Shown in pieces: positions 32,999 through 45,200 of a stretch of DNA of 64,000 nt. The translations under genes were made by a program, and so were the position numbers. Below the pieces are notes generated by a model. That model ran no database searches. It was not told the DNA's origin and saw nothing but the letters and a program-made list of their open reading frames with translations. The stretch spans positions 72,110,158 through 72,174,157 of the forward strand of contig OV277864.1 of assembly GCA_922989275.2 (NCBI GenBank), given 5' to 3'. Numbering within the stretch: the first letter of the stretch is position 1; each line of letters starts with the position of its first letter. This DNA comes from Gari tellinella (Eukaryota; Mollusca; Bivalvia; Cardiida; Psammobiidae).

Positions 32999-33209
32999 TT
33001 AACCCTTATCCTGCGGTGATGTCGTCTGCTTTGAAATTGTCGTCTGCAAAACTTGTTGAATTTAGATTTATACATTTTTAAGTAAAGAAACCTAAAGACG
33101 AGAGTTAAACAGTTTGGATCCAGATCAGATGCCGCGTGACGCGGCGTCTGATCTGGATCTAAACTGTTTGCAGAAATAAAAAAGTCGCGACCAGCAGGCA
33201 AAAGGTTAA
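32999..33209. mobile_element. MITE family H', copy H3 (TTAA ends)
   Basis: TTAA (32999-33002), then CCCTTATCCTGC; right end GCAGGCAAAAGG and TTAA (33206-33209). The interior has CGTCTGCAAAACTTGTTGAATTT and a near-perfect alpha core at 33107-33172. The ends differ from H1/H2 after the CCCTT, so this is a distinct subfamily. Confidence 0.85.
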
Positions 33210-34217
33210 TTACCGTCATGTCTCGAAAGTGTGCACTCCCGTTTGATATCTCTGAGTACGAGCGTCTAGCTCATGTGACATTTATGAAATGTTTAGTTTC
33301 TAATCAGACGCAGGATTTTTACTGTTTTTCACTTACATAGAAATAGATTGGCAACATTTTGACACGCACATTCTTCATTTTGTAACGTTGCATTAGTGTT
33401 TAATTGTGGTTGAAGGGGAAATACTCAGATCGTGTCCGCTTCAAGAAGAAGACAAGAAAACGACAAGCCTGCGTAAATTATAGGCCATATATCTTTGCTC
33501 CATATTTATCTCATAAAATGGAGAAATAAATATTCACTCACAGCCAATGATTGAATATGATTAATTCTTATGTCTTTATAAAATACTTTATTGTGTACTG
33601 CAATAGATGTTCTTTGTCAGTAAATTGAAATTTTGTCACAGACAGGCGGGTGAAAAATGTTCGTACAGGGTATTATTTGTCTAGATAGGGCAATGCAAAA
33701 CGCGTTATTTTCATAAATGTCTTTTTAACTGGTGGTATTTAGTTGTGACATTTTTCAAATCTAGACTAGACTCCATAAAATCAATATAGTGTCTGTATTA
33801 AGATTGGTACCGAATTTCTTTGCCATAATACATGATATGACTAGTATTAATACCGCTGTGTGGTCAAATAAAAGATGTTAACCAAATAAAAAAACAGTTG
33901 ACGTTAGGTAAAAGGAAATCATATATCCACGAAATTGCGACTGTTTATTTTCAGATAAGTTTAACCCATTAAGAGCCAAATTTATCATGATTTTACCTTA
34001 ACAACCATAGTGTCTCTTGCTTCCATATTATATTTTGCAAGATCGTTTCAAAGTTATATACTATGAATTAAGAAATATCGATACGAGTGACAGCCAGTCT
34101 AGATTCCGACTGGATGCCACGTTACACGGTGTCAAAACTTGGTCCAAATGTTTGCGAATTAGGCTATAAAGGACTCTCTGCGGCTTCTGCTTTATTTATA
34201 TTCCGAAACAATGCTGG
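33210..34217. other. Non-coding gap with a decayed H/alpha remnant
   Basis: TTTAACCCATTAAGAGCC near 33961 and a decayed alpha core at about 34098-34155 probably belong to one worn TTAA-type element. No gene. Confidence 0.45.
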
Positions 34218-34442
34218 TACAAAGGAGAATAGTTTATGTCCCGTTTAAACGAAATATTGTGCAAAAATAAAATGTAGAAAAAGAGATGTTTTGACAATTC
34301 AGATTATATAACTTAATTGAGGGGTGAACAGTTTGGAGCTAGATCATACGGCATGGTAACCGTTGTCTGATCTGGATTCACACCGCGGACAAAGTAATCA
34401 ATAATGCAAGCGTAAACGCGTCATTATAAGGTGCTCTACTGA
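34218..34442. mobile_element. MITE family A, copy A12
   Basis: TACAAAGGAGAATAG and TGTCCCGTTTAAACG at the left, GCGTAAACGCGTCATTATAAG and GCTCTACTGA at the right. Alpha core near 34328-34385, worn. Confidence 0.7.
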
Positions 34443-35287
34443 ATAATATTGAGAGATGCATTTTGAATACAAAAGTGACGATAACATTAACTGATGTAAG
34501 CTAAAATGGACCATTACGATTTCCATTTAAAGACTTTGCCTCAGTCCATTGAGGGACTCACCCCACATTGTCTCGATAGTGTGCGAATTTAACTGTCAAA
34601 TCGTGAATCACAAGCTTTCACCGGGTACACTAATCTCAGTTGGTGTGAAATTACAGGTAACTAAATTCAGGTTGTCTAGAGAGGCCCTCAAATACTCACA
34701 CTCAACGGTTTTTTCATGGGTTTTACTAACCTAACTAACAAATCTAAGGTACGGGCCTCACATGAAACGCTTGAGTGAGTATACCCCTAGACAAGATAGC
34801 AGTAAAGGATAAAACTTGCACGTGGCGGCATGCTTTGATAGCTGGTTAGGTGTTATGACCAAAGGGTCGTCAGGAGATATCTTTAAGCCGAGTCCGTATG
34901 TTAAGATTGATTTGTCAAAATATTACAAACTAACAAACAGTACAAGACTAGATCTGATGATTCCTTCAGGAACCTTCTGGTTTAGGTCTACATTATTCAC
35001 GTAGGACAATCATATTCTTCACTAATGTAAATTTTTACAAGACGCATATTTGCCTCACTAGGCATTAATGACTTTAATACCAATTAAACGTTACAGTCTC
35101 CAAAAGCTTGTCGTATGATATTTTAGAAAACACATGCAAGAAATGTCTTGGTGGCATAGCTACGCAGCATATTAGCTCTTATCTCGCTACATTATCGTCT
35201 GCTAACAGAATACCGTCTGCATATCACACGATTATGTTCCTTTAGACTGACGAAAACCTTTTTCGAGTGTCAGACCTACAAATCACG
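34443..35287. other. Non-coding gap with a worn beta core
   Basis: TAGATCTGATGATTCCTTCAGGAACC at 34948-34973 followed by GGTTTAGGTCTA is a mutated beta hairpin. No gene recognised. Confidence 0.5.
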
Positions 35288-35523
35288 TACAGTGGAGAAA
35301 ACGTTATTCTTCCCCGTGTAAACGAAACACAAACGTAGTTCAATAAATTTAGAACAATAAGTGTCGGCAATTTTGACTATTACATGTAAGTTTAATCGGA
35401 GTTGAAAATTGTCTGTAGCCGGGGTTGTCTTGCGTCTGATCTGGCTTCACACCTTTTGCAATGGTAATTCTAGTTTTGCGTAAACGCAATTATTTTGGGG
35501 ATTTTAACATCTTCTCTATTGTA
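35288..35523. mobile_element. MITE family A, copy A13
   Basis: TACAGTGGAGAAAACGTTATTC at the left, GCGTAAACGCAATTATTTTGG and TCTTCTCTATTGTA at the right. The alpha core is worn and shortened. Confidence 0.8.
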
Positions 35524-36280
35524 TCTTATTACTCGGCATCTAACAACAACAGTTGATTTGTAGGTATTCAAGCTATGTCAAAACTTGCTGTGAAGTAATT
35601 AATCTAGTGTCGAATTAGCAAAGGACATGTTGAGTTTAGTATATATACAACGTTTTCCTGTCTCAATTCACGTGATTCTTCTAAAACGGTTGTTTTAACT
35701 GCATCGTATTTGATGCTGGGTAACTAGGAATCTGATCAAGCTTGAAACGGTTTGCCACCCAGAAAAAAACCGAAAGTCATCCTACTTTGCAAGTTGCCAT
35801 TTGCTACATAAAAATGCATTTCATTTGTGTCTAGTGTACATTAAACGGGTATCTAAAGGTCTTGCCCGATATAACAATATCACAGCCGAAAGCACATATG
35901 CTGTCAAATGACATTCTGTTGTTTTATTATGATATATAAGAACACTTTAAAGAACAAGGGGTTGGAGTCCTATAAAACAGCAAATTACAAATATAACCTG
36001 AAAACTGGCTTAAGGAATATCCATGTAGGCATATCATTGTAAATATTCCATCTTGAACAAATCAAATATATATGTTCTAACAACAGTGGAAACAACACTA
36101 ACGTTTAAACGGACTTTGTGAGTATGTGTTTTTATTATATACCTACCACTGTTCTGCCCGAAATAGTTCCGTATTTTATCGAACAAATACACCTTGGCGG
36201 ATTGAAAATTCCGTATTACCCATGTACCTTGTGTAATGGGAAAAGAACGTTTACTGTGTAGTCGGAAGTTCGGAACTAGA
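35524..36280. other. Non-coding gap
   Basis: No gene. A worn alpha arm (GGGTAACTAGGAATCTGATCAAGC) starts near 35718. Confidence 0.4.
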
Positions 36281-36485
36281 GAGTAAAACCTCTCTATTAC
36301 GACCACTAAATTATGTTAAGTATTAGGGTGTTTACGGTAGATGACCTCTTAAAGCAAGGTGACAATGAAACAGAAAGCTCCTTTAGGAGCTTTCTGTTTC
36401 ACTGTCACCTTGCTTTAAGCTATCACCTCTCTATTATTTAATTAATAAGCATTCGTTTTAGTGGTCGTAATAGCGAGTATTTACT
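36281..36485. mobile_element. MITE family E, copy E1 (delta core)
   Basis: GAGTAAAACCTCTCTATTACGACC at the left, GTGGTCGTAATAGCGAG at the right. The core TTAAAGCAAGGTGACA...CAGAAAGCTCC and its complement is almost perfect. The ends resemble pogo/Tigger-type termini, inferred from memory of that group. Confidence 0.85.
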
Positions 36486-36601
36486 TTCACGCGCCATTCC
36501 CCGAAGTGTGACGTATGGGAAATCCCGTTTATTTAAAGTAACGCTCGAAACATTTCTATTGTTTTTCATTTTATCTTTATTATAAGAGTTATATAATAAA
36601 A

Positions 36602-36760
36602 GGAACATTACTATACTTTGCATATCTTATGTACCGGATCACTCTCGTTGTGTGTGTAAAGGCTATATCCAACTCGACCTTCGGTCTCGTTGGATATAGC
36701 CTTTACACACACAACTCGAGTGATCCGGTGCATAAGATATGCAAAGTATAGTAATATTCC
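36602..36760. mobile_element. Long perfect-arm hairpin O
   Basis: A 159-bp inverted repeat with about 78-bp arms and only a few mismatches, and a GACCTTCGGTC-type apex. Left start GGAACATTACTATACTTTGC, right end the complement. Single copy here, so its arms are young or maintained by conversion. Confidence 0.85.
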
Positions 36761-36881
36761 GTTTGTATAACAGTAAGATGTTGTTTTCCTCAGCTGAACG
36801 TAGATACCTAAACACCCAACACTATTATAGATACACATGTTAAAGCTTATTATGTTTTATTGGAACAAAGAAGAGCAACTA

Positions 36882-37115
36882 GATAAAATAGAATATTCAA
36901 CATTTTTTATAAGAAAGCAATTATAGTCTGTAGCAAACAAACGTGTTCATGAAATAGAGAATGTTACATGAGTGTTCATTATTTATCATTTTTAATAAAC
37001 GAGTTGACTAATTTAATAAAACGCGAGCCTTGGCGAGCATCATGTTAGTTTTCGTTAACGCGTTTATTAAAACTGATAAGTAATGCGCACAAATGGGATA
37101 TTCTATTCTATATGT
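36882..37115. mobile_element. Foldback element L, copy L1
   Basis: Outer AATAGAATATTC against GATATTCTATTCTATA; inner TAATAAACGAGTTGACTAA against TTAGTTTTCGTTAACGCGTTTATTA. The apex is GCGAGCCTTGGCGAGC (37023-37038). L2 shares the layout. Confidence 0.65.
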
Positions 37116-38095
37116 CAAATTATGCAGCGCTTGTGGACGATCAGGTTTGGCTGGAGTCAAAAAACGCCATTCTCAAGTAAAATACGATAGTTATATAATG
37201 GCTTTATGCAACGTCCTGACCACAAGTTATGCAATAAAATAACTTGCGCTCTTTACAAACAGTTTACACACCGGGTAACTGTGTTCTACACATGTGTAAG
37301 CACTTGTCAGTGTCGACAGGTTATTGTATATATGATTAAGTTGGAAATACATGTTTTCGTCAATCTGAATTATCCCCGCCCCTTGCTTTCCACTGGGTAC
37401 AATATTTATTGTCATGACCGCAAATGATGCCATTATTCAATTTATAGAACAATGTGAAGGACATCATATCTATATGCAAGAAGAGTCTGTCTTATATAGC
37501 AGGTTGTATCATGTGCATTAGTGTATACAAGACGTTACTTTAAACGAAAATAAACTGAAACTGAGTTGATTGAACCATAAAAATGCTTCCACCCGTTTAT
37601 CCTAGTCACAAAGGAATATACATTAAACTGTATTTTTGTACAAATAGATCAACTATAACCAAAACATACGAGTTGCTTTTTATACTAAAGTGTATAAGAA
37701 AGTCTAGATATTGTAGTGTCCCTCAAGGTTTTCTCAACCCAACGATATATACACTTGTGTTATTATTACAACTGGCAACACTTTCAATACAGTTGATGTT
37801 GAAATGGCGTGCGAAGATGGTAGTCCGGAATCTCTATGCGCCTGTCTACTGTGCAGATATGTATTGTTATCACTATATATTCATCGATGCCCTATATTTG
37901 ATATAACTTTTGCCTGACAATATGTTCAAAAATCCAGTTATATGCTTATTACGGCACTTTAACACTTTACATTTGAAAAATTTAAAACTGCACACGGTTT
38001 ATATCAAGAATACGTTACAGCTAGTTTTGGTATTCACAGTACTTATCAGTATAGTTTCCCTATGTCTTTGCAATTGCAAGTGTACATTTTAATCA
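37116..38095. other. Non-coding gap
   Basis: Two ORFs of 107 and 60 codons (37583-37906 and 37910-38092, plus strand) follow one another but show no recognisable domain or compositional support. I do not call them genes. Confidence 0.4.
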
Positions 38096-38307
38096 GGGGC
38101 CGGTTTATTTCAAAACTTCATACGGTAAAAACGGTGATAAGTCAAGACTTTAAAATACTTTTAATTTCTGATTTCTCCATCTAATCGTGTCTTGTGACAT
38201 GTCTTTGGAATCGCATGTTCAAAACAATGCAGACAACGAATAATTATACTTTTATAATCTGGTTTTCGACGACATTTGTCGTTCCCATTTTTATGAAACG
38301 TGCCCCT
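38096..38307. mobile_element. Foldback family B, copy B5, worn
   Basis: GGGGCCGGTTTATTTCAAAACTTC at the left, TTTTATGAAACGTGCCCC at the right. The middle palindrome is partly deleted. Confidence 0.75.
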
Positions 38308-39861
38308 GACTCTGAGACTGAGTTGACAGTTTGGCATGGTATGTTTTTGTATTGCAATAACTATGTATTGCTCAGCACATAGCCAATAATTGTGCAGTAT
38401 GGTGCCGAATTAGTTCACCCTAATATATCGAACGTTTCGTGTGTAACAAACGACCATTATCCACATCAAATAATCCACCTCACAATGTAACTGTACAATG
38501 TATGTATAAATTTACATATCACGGTATTGCTTGTTTGAATATATGGCACTGTTTTTGCATACGTTGTTAGAAATCCCATTATATCATTGAAACACTGCAA
38601 TATTACATATGTCTGCTGTACTCTACCAGATGTTAGCTTAAGGCGCATTCTGCATGACCTTCAGATTGCTTTAAGCAGTCAAATGTCTTCAAAAATAGAA
38701 TCAGGCTTTTGGGCAAAGAGATAAGCAATAAGATCAATTTCGTTTTCGTTGTGTATTTAATACATTGTTTGGCTAAAATATATTAAAAAACAGTTACAGA
38801 TCCCTATGCAAAGGGGCTTATGTTAAGCTTACTTCGGATCATAAACACTAAACTTCTAAAATGAATAGTTTAAGTTTAAAACATTGATATTGTTTAACTT
38901 ATCATAACTCTTCCATATAAATAAAATACATTTCAGATTCTATAACGACACAATTTACCCCGTCAGACACCATTCAAACAAGATGCCATTAGTACAAATC
39001 AACTGTTAATGCAGAACAGTTGACGTTTATGTTATGTGCTCATCGCATCCTGTTTGCCAGACCGTCTCATAAATTATATGTTAACATTCATCTCCAGCTG
39101 AATAGCAATTTTATGGTTGGTATGAGAAACAGACCTCAAACATTCATCTGAGTGATACATAACTATAGCTGTAATTTTTATTTAACCTTTTCATGTACTG
39201 CTTTTGGAAGAAGATGCTATTCTTTTACAATTAATATGTTTTTTCCCCAGTACAAGCAGTTAAGAGCCATATCAAAACTGGCGTCGGATCTGGCCCCAAA
39301 TATTTGTCTAAGATAGGGATCAACATGCAGAATTTTCAAGAAATGTTGTAATTTTCTATAGTTAATTGTATTGTGTTTGTGTCTAGTGTCGGTTTTTTAA
39401 TCGGCTGGAATAATGTATTATGCTCTATGCATCATGTTACTGTCATGAGAAATGTGATGTGAAAATGTAGCCTTACATATACACTAGCATACTGTAGACA
39501 TATACTCTACATTTATTTCATTAACGCTTAAATTATTATCACACTCTTGTCACCGCAAAGGTAAGTTCTGCGTTATTACTGTGATCTGAACAATATATTT
39601 GTTTCTTGCACGGATCTCATATTACGCCCCTGTGTTGGTATTGAGATATGAAAGCATGCTGAAAACTTTTGTTTGTTTACATAAACGACTCTTCTAATTA
39701 GAAAACATTGCTTTCGTTCCCATCCTAATGTATATTTATGTATGATTATAAAATATGTACTATTTTGAAATAAAACATATTTAAACTTAACGATTCTTCT
39801 ACTACATCTTAAAACTAGCTTAAAATCGTTATAATAATGTGTTTATAAATATTTTTATCTC
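38308..39861. other. Non-coding gap with an epsilon half-core
   Basis: TTAAGGCGCATTCTGC...CAGATTGCTTTAAGCAGTC (38638-38680) is one arm of the epsilon core. No gene recognised in the remainder. Confidence 0.45.
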
Positions 39862-40033
39862 TTAAACATAATCCTGCTTCGAAATGTGTCATCTGCAAAA
39901 CTTATCAAATTTAGATGTATACATTGCTTAGGTAAATAAACCTTAAAACGAGTGTCAAACAGCGTGGGTCTGATCTGAATCGAACTGTTTGCAAACAATC
40001 AGTTATGTCGCGATCAGTCGGGAAAGGGTAAAA
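39862..40033. mobile_element. MITE family H', copy H4, worn
   Basis: TTAAACATAATCCTGC and GTCATCTGCAAAACTTATC match H3. The right end is TCGCGATCAGTCGGGAAAGGG. The alpha core is shortened. Confidence 0.65.
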
Positions 40034-40188
40034 CAATCGGAGATTGATTATAAAGATCAAGAACTTAATTATATTTAATTGTATATTGTGTTCTTCACAA
40101 TAATGGTTAAATACACAATGCACTTAAATAGTTGTTATGTCTTTTTTCAAAAACGATTCAAAGTACTGTAAAAGGATTTGTAATACTG

Positions 40189-40439
40189 AAACAGAGGAGA
40201 AGATGTTATTATTTCCTAATTATTACGTTTATGATAAACAAGTAGTTTCATTGCAAACAGTTTGGAGCTAGATCAGACTCCGGGTAATCCGGCATTTTAT
40301 CAGGTTCTAAACTGTTTGCCATTCAGATTTAAATTAATAGTCATAATTATCAACAGATTTTCATTTTCTATATTTTATTGTAGTGCGTTTGCATCTTGTT
40401 TGCGTTTAAACGGGAATGAATAACGTATTATCCCCCGTA
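40189..40439. mobile_element. MITE family A, copy A14
   Basis: AACAGAGGAGAAGATGTTATTATTTCC at the left, TTTGCGTTTAAACGGGAATGAATAACG and CCCCCGTA at the right. Alpha core 40254-40320. Confidence 0.8.
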
Positions 40440-40691
40440 CATGTACCTCCTCAGACCAAACATATGCAGCAGTCAGACATTAATATCCGGAAAACTGATA
40501 AATTAGACATATGTAAATATTCTGAAACGAACGCTTATGTACGGCATATGTAAACAGCATCTTTTCCTTTTGAAACCAACAACATTTCTGTAGTACAACA
40601 AACAATATGCAAAGGCAGACAATCAATGTTGTTTGACCCATATATCGAGCCAGCGGGGAAGGCGGTATTCTTTGCCAGTCTATGATAATAA

Positions 40692-41060
40692 TACAGTGCT
40701 CCCTCCCTACAAGGCCCTCCTAACAACGACTTCCTCCTTACAAAACGCTTGCCTCAGTTCCCTAACCAGGACAACTCTTTCACTGATTCCATTGTCTTGT
40801 CGTCTGCTTAAAATGGTCGTCTGCTATTTTTCTCAAAATCACATATAAGGGGACATTTTAATATAAGAAATATAATGACGAGTGACAAACAGCTTGAATC
40901 CAGATCAGACGCGTTATATATATACGGCGTCTGATCTGGATTTAAGCTGTTTTCAAATGTAAACTGAGTCTTAATATTCGCTCCCTATAACGATTCACCC
41001 GAACAACACACACACAATCTGTGTCTCCCATTAGGTGTTCTTGTAGAGAGAGAGTACACA
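40692..41060 (+). mobile_element. MITE family G, copy G3
   Basis: TACAGTGCTCCCTCCCTAC at the left. The right end GTAGAGAGAGAGTACACAC is mutated. The alpha core near 40885-40955 has a TATATATA apex. The GAACAACACACAC block is shared with the other G copies. Confidence 0.85.
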
Positions 41061-41962
41061 CTTTGGGACGATATCAATGGTAACTTGAAAATAGTTTTGA
41101 TCCTGATCAGAAATCTCTTAACTGTTCAGGCCAAATTGTTTGCATCTCAGAATGTTAAATAAAAGATTTATCATATTTTCACATTTTATTGTCATTTTCA
41201 TATATCTTAATTGCAACTGGAAAGTTCTTCTTCCATTTAACATGTATCTTTAAAAACGAGTTGCCTATAATTTGGTGGAATGTGAAAAATAATGCATTGC
41301 TCGTTTACACTTCTCTGTGACAGAGAGTTACATTGATACTACCCAGAGGATTCAGTGCAATGGGGAATTGTGGAATGAAATAACAGGTTTGAAGAGCAGA
41401 TGATTGATACCACCGATGGCGCATACGGAAGAATATATGAGCAAACAGCGTGTGCCTGCCTTTTTTTATTACAATATTGTAATTTCGTGTTACATGCAGT
41501 TTGAATCAAACTCTCACATCGGGTAAAAGTGTGACTGTTTAGATCCTCACTACTTGATACCGGTACTTAAATCGATAATTATGCCACAAACAATTTGACA
41601 CTCATTTCGAAATTTCGTCATTCACACGGTCTTTACTCAAACTTTGAAGCGATATTGCAGACACCAATGTTGAAACAGAAGATACTCTGGCGGTAAAGGG
41701 ATACTAGCCTCACGATCAATTGAAATGGTAAATTGATTTTCAAAAATGACTTCTGAACCTCTTCAATCAGGATACTTCCCTAAACATGGATAATATTGTG
41801 ATCTCTTATAGTGCGGTATCCGAATTATATAATCCAAACCGCGCCCTAGTTAGAGCTACAATAAGTGGCCACATTTAGAAGTTCATCCCGATGCACAATA
41901 AATAAATACGAAAGACTCAAGCAGGAAACGTAACACAAACAATACACCCACCTCTCAAGCAG
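41061..41962. other. Non-coding gap with a worn alpha fragment
   Basis: AGTTTTGATCCTGATCAGA near 41091 and CCAAATTGTTTGC near 41131 are what is left of an alpha core. No gene. Confidence 0.45.
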
Positions 41963-42006
41963 AACACACACACACAGTCATACCACAACAAACACACACA
42001 CACACA
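41963..42006 (+). repeat. (CA)n microsatellites
   Basis: Two CA runs at 41963-41976 and 41990-42006. Confidence 0.9.
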
Positions 42007-42079
42007 TTACCATTCCTTCATCTAAACACTAAATAGAAAACAACACGCAAGACAAACATAAAGCAAAGTGAAAATAGGA

Positions 42080-42260
42080 GCCCGCCTTGGTACGGTCAGT
42101 AGCAATCAATAATTAACTATAAATTAATTAACCATTAACAACAACTGGGGGGTTAAACCAGGGTTTAGGGGCGCCCAACCTCACACTTGTACAGGTATGC
42201 ATTCTTCCCGAGGACAAACATTATGTAGTACATGGACTCCCTGTCTCAGAGTTGTTTATC
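42080..42260. other. Atypical GC-richer island of unknown nature
   Basis: GAGCCCGCCTTGGTACGG, then an AT-rich spacer, then GGGGGGTTAAACCAGGGTTT and AGGGGCGCCCAACCTCACAC. Its composition differs from the neighbours. It lies beside a CA microsatellite and could be the end of a retroelement or an exon. No frame supports a protein. Confidence 0.35.
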
Positions 42261-45200
42261 GTCATCAAGCTTGGACATATTCAAATAGGATGTACATCTC
42301 GTTCCTACCTTCCCTTAGAAGGTGAGAGACTATGTAAAGTGTAAATAAATGTTGATCATTTAGACCATTTATCGGAGTAAAGTACATCGTATGTTATTGT
42401 GGGAGTCAACGATGCCGATTTGCACCGGAATAGTTTTTTGGTAATTTTACTCTGCAAACAGCCGTCTCTTGCTACTGCCGTGATGTACAGCCAAAATGGA
42501 TACAGCTCATCGTAGATATCCAGATATGATATTGTCGAAGATACCTTTTGCAAAAACTGAAGTTAAACAAAACATAGTTCTCCATTCAGAATGGTTCGGA
42601 TTTTGGACGTCATACTTTAAATATTGAGTGAAAAGCAGTTCCAGAATGGCCCGTACATCTATTCGTACCTAGTTCTCACTCAACGGTTGATTGTAAAAAC
42701 TGCTGCAAGTTGTTTTTGTATATAATTACGTCTCGACAGTTGCCAGGTATATCAGTTTAGCATTACTAAAAGACATATTGATGCTACAAAGTTTCCGTGC
42801 CATTCAACAAAGACTACACAAATTATGATTGGCATACCAAAGCATCCCTTCCGTTTATATCTATATTTCTGTCACCACACCCTTAATGTTGGAATAGGAG
42901 TATGGTAGACCGTCAAATTAATGGAATAGTTGAAGTAATAATAGAACCACTATTAATAGCGACAACAGTACTGTAAATTATTTGAAAGACACCGCTATCG
43001 CTTTAACCCTTTCCTCCATAAAATCTCGGTAGGACGCTACCGTCTTCTTCGTTTTTCAAAGTCACAGTCAATATTCATTGATGGTATTGACTACATGTAC
43101 ATACCTATTTAAGCTAAGAGTATAGCAGAACGTTGCGAAATGTATCTTAGTCTTTACTTTCAGCTTGGTATAAACAGCCATCAGATTCTGTATAAACCAT
43201 GTCGCTGTGAGACTAACAAACACTTACATATGCAAACATTTTTTATTCATATTATACGCGGCGTAACAACCTCGTCTGATCAACTTTACTGTTTGATACT
43301 CACCTCAATGTTTCCTAGAACAAAAACGATTAAAATAACATTTTATAAATTATAACATATCACATCTTTAGGTAGACGATATCATGTAAACGACAGTGTT
43401 AGAATGTTTTTTCCAATATTTAGGCAAGACAGACAGACAGAGTTGTATATGGTCCATTGGCACATATAGTTATGCGATAAATAGTTGAATCAAGTTATAG
43501 TTCAGACAGTTCTGATGGTATAAGGAAGTTATCATCCGCTTTATGCAATTTAAATGGATAGTTGTTAAAGGCATACTGCAGGAAAAAAGGAATACAGCAA
43601 ACGTTTGTAGAATATCTTACCAGTTACCTATCCTACGCATGTAGTAAGGGGTAAATACATCAACTTGAATGTAGATTTCAGTCTCATAAATAAAGTTTTG
43701 CATATACAATTATATATTGATATATTGACTGATTAACTTATTGATGAGGGCTACAACATCTCAATATAATGGCAAAATCAACAGACACATATATGTTTCT
43801 TTATATTGTTTTATCCGAGATATAATTGACAAACAATTACAGCCACAAAATGATTTTGTGGAACATTGTGTCATCTGGTGTGACCATAACCTTGCATGGC
43901 TATTAACGACTCGATGGATGTTTGAGTGGTATATTTATGTTAAATATACAGTAGATATCATACGCAATTCCTACTATTATGGCCTATGTTAACGAAGTAA
44001 CCATATAGCCATAGGTACACAAAGACATGCGTACGTTAGATGTTAGATATACAGACAGATAGACAGACAGACGAAGAGCAAAAAACTCCTGATTTTCGAT
44101 CTCAAGGGCATAAACGTAACAATAACTTGGCGTACTTTTACCCCATTTCCAAAATGCAACTTTGAATATACCAACATAATTTCTACAAGATATGTTTGTA
44201 CCTCATGTTGTCTGAACTAAATCTCACCAAATTATGTATTACAATTTATGTAATAATTGCTTGAATTAAATATATAATAGTACCACTGATTTTTTCATTT
44301 GTTCGAAAGAAATTATATATGTTTGACGAGTGTCATTACGATGATTACGTAAAAACTTAGGATATTTTCATTGTTACAGATGACTGTTTATAATATACTG
44401 AATAAAGCTTAAAGTAGAGCAGTCAGTTTATCAGTTAACTTTCAGTCCCGAGCTGTTAGGTAAAGTTGACAGGGGATTACAATCATATACGTTATAGCGA
44501 GCTTTACTATCATAAGTTCGGACAAAGATCTTAGATTGGTTTTAATTGCAGTCGTAGATGTAATAACAGTATGTTCACGTTACATATAAATACGTTTTTT
44601 TTACATTCTGCATTCGTATTTATGTGTGCATTTACAATGAATGTGTTTTGTCTAAATTAGTGTAATCCTTTCATAGAGCATACAGCGATCTGGCAATGAC
44701 AGGCATTTTCTCATTCATGCTATTCGACGGAAGTAATTAAGATCGGTATGCTTTATTTTGACCTTAAAGCACTGTAGCAAATATTTGTTAATAAGAATAT
44801 GATGACATGTTCTATTATCTGCCATTTAAACGGAGGGTATTAATGAAAGGCTTATTAACATGACAACTTCGGGAACATTTCAAAGATCAAGAGATTCCTC
44901 GTTAAGTAGCAAGCATGTAAGCGAATGTATAATGTCATGTCCTATTATACATGGGCGTACCAGATTTATTATTTATGTTGATGTTTGCATACAGCGCAAA
45001 CAAGAAATACAAAATAGTACGAACGTTTATCAGTTGGTTTTCTTTAACAATGTTCCTCTCTGTATACCGCTGCTAGATTTATTCTATGTCTTCTTGAACA
45101 TTCCATAACTTATTTTGCAAGTATTTCTGTTTTGTTATTTTCAAATCACTGTAAGTAATGTTCCATAGCTGGCAATTACAGTTATGGTTTTATTATCAGG

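Noticed and set aside
36340..36420. Hairpin followed by T-rich DNA as a bacterial-type terminator
   Set aside because: It is the delta core of E1, repeated with the same flanks in other E copies. The window is eukaryotic.
37583..38092. Two consecutive ORFs, 107 and 60 codons, as a possible gene
   Set aside because: Different proteins with no family signature, no splice evidence, and length within chance expectation for 64 kb.
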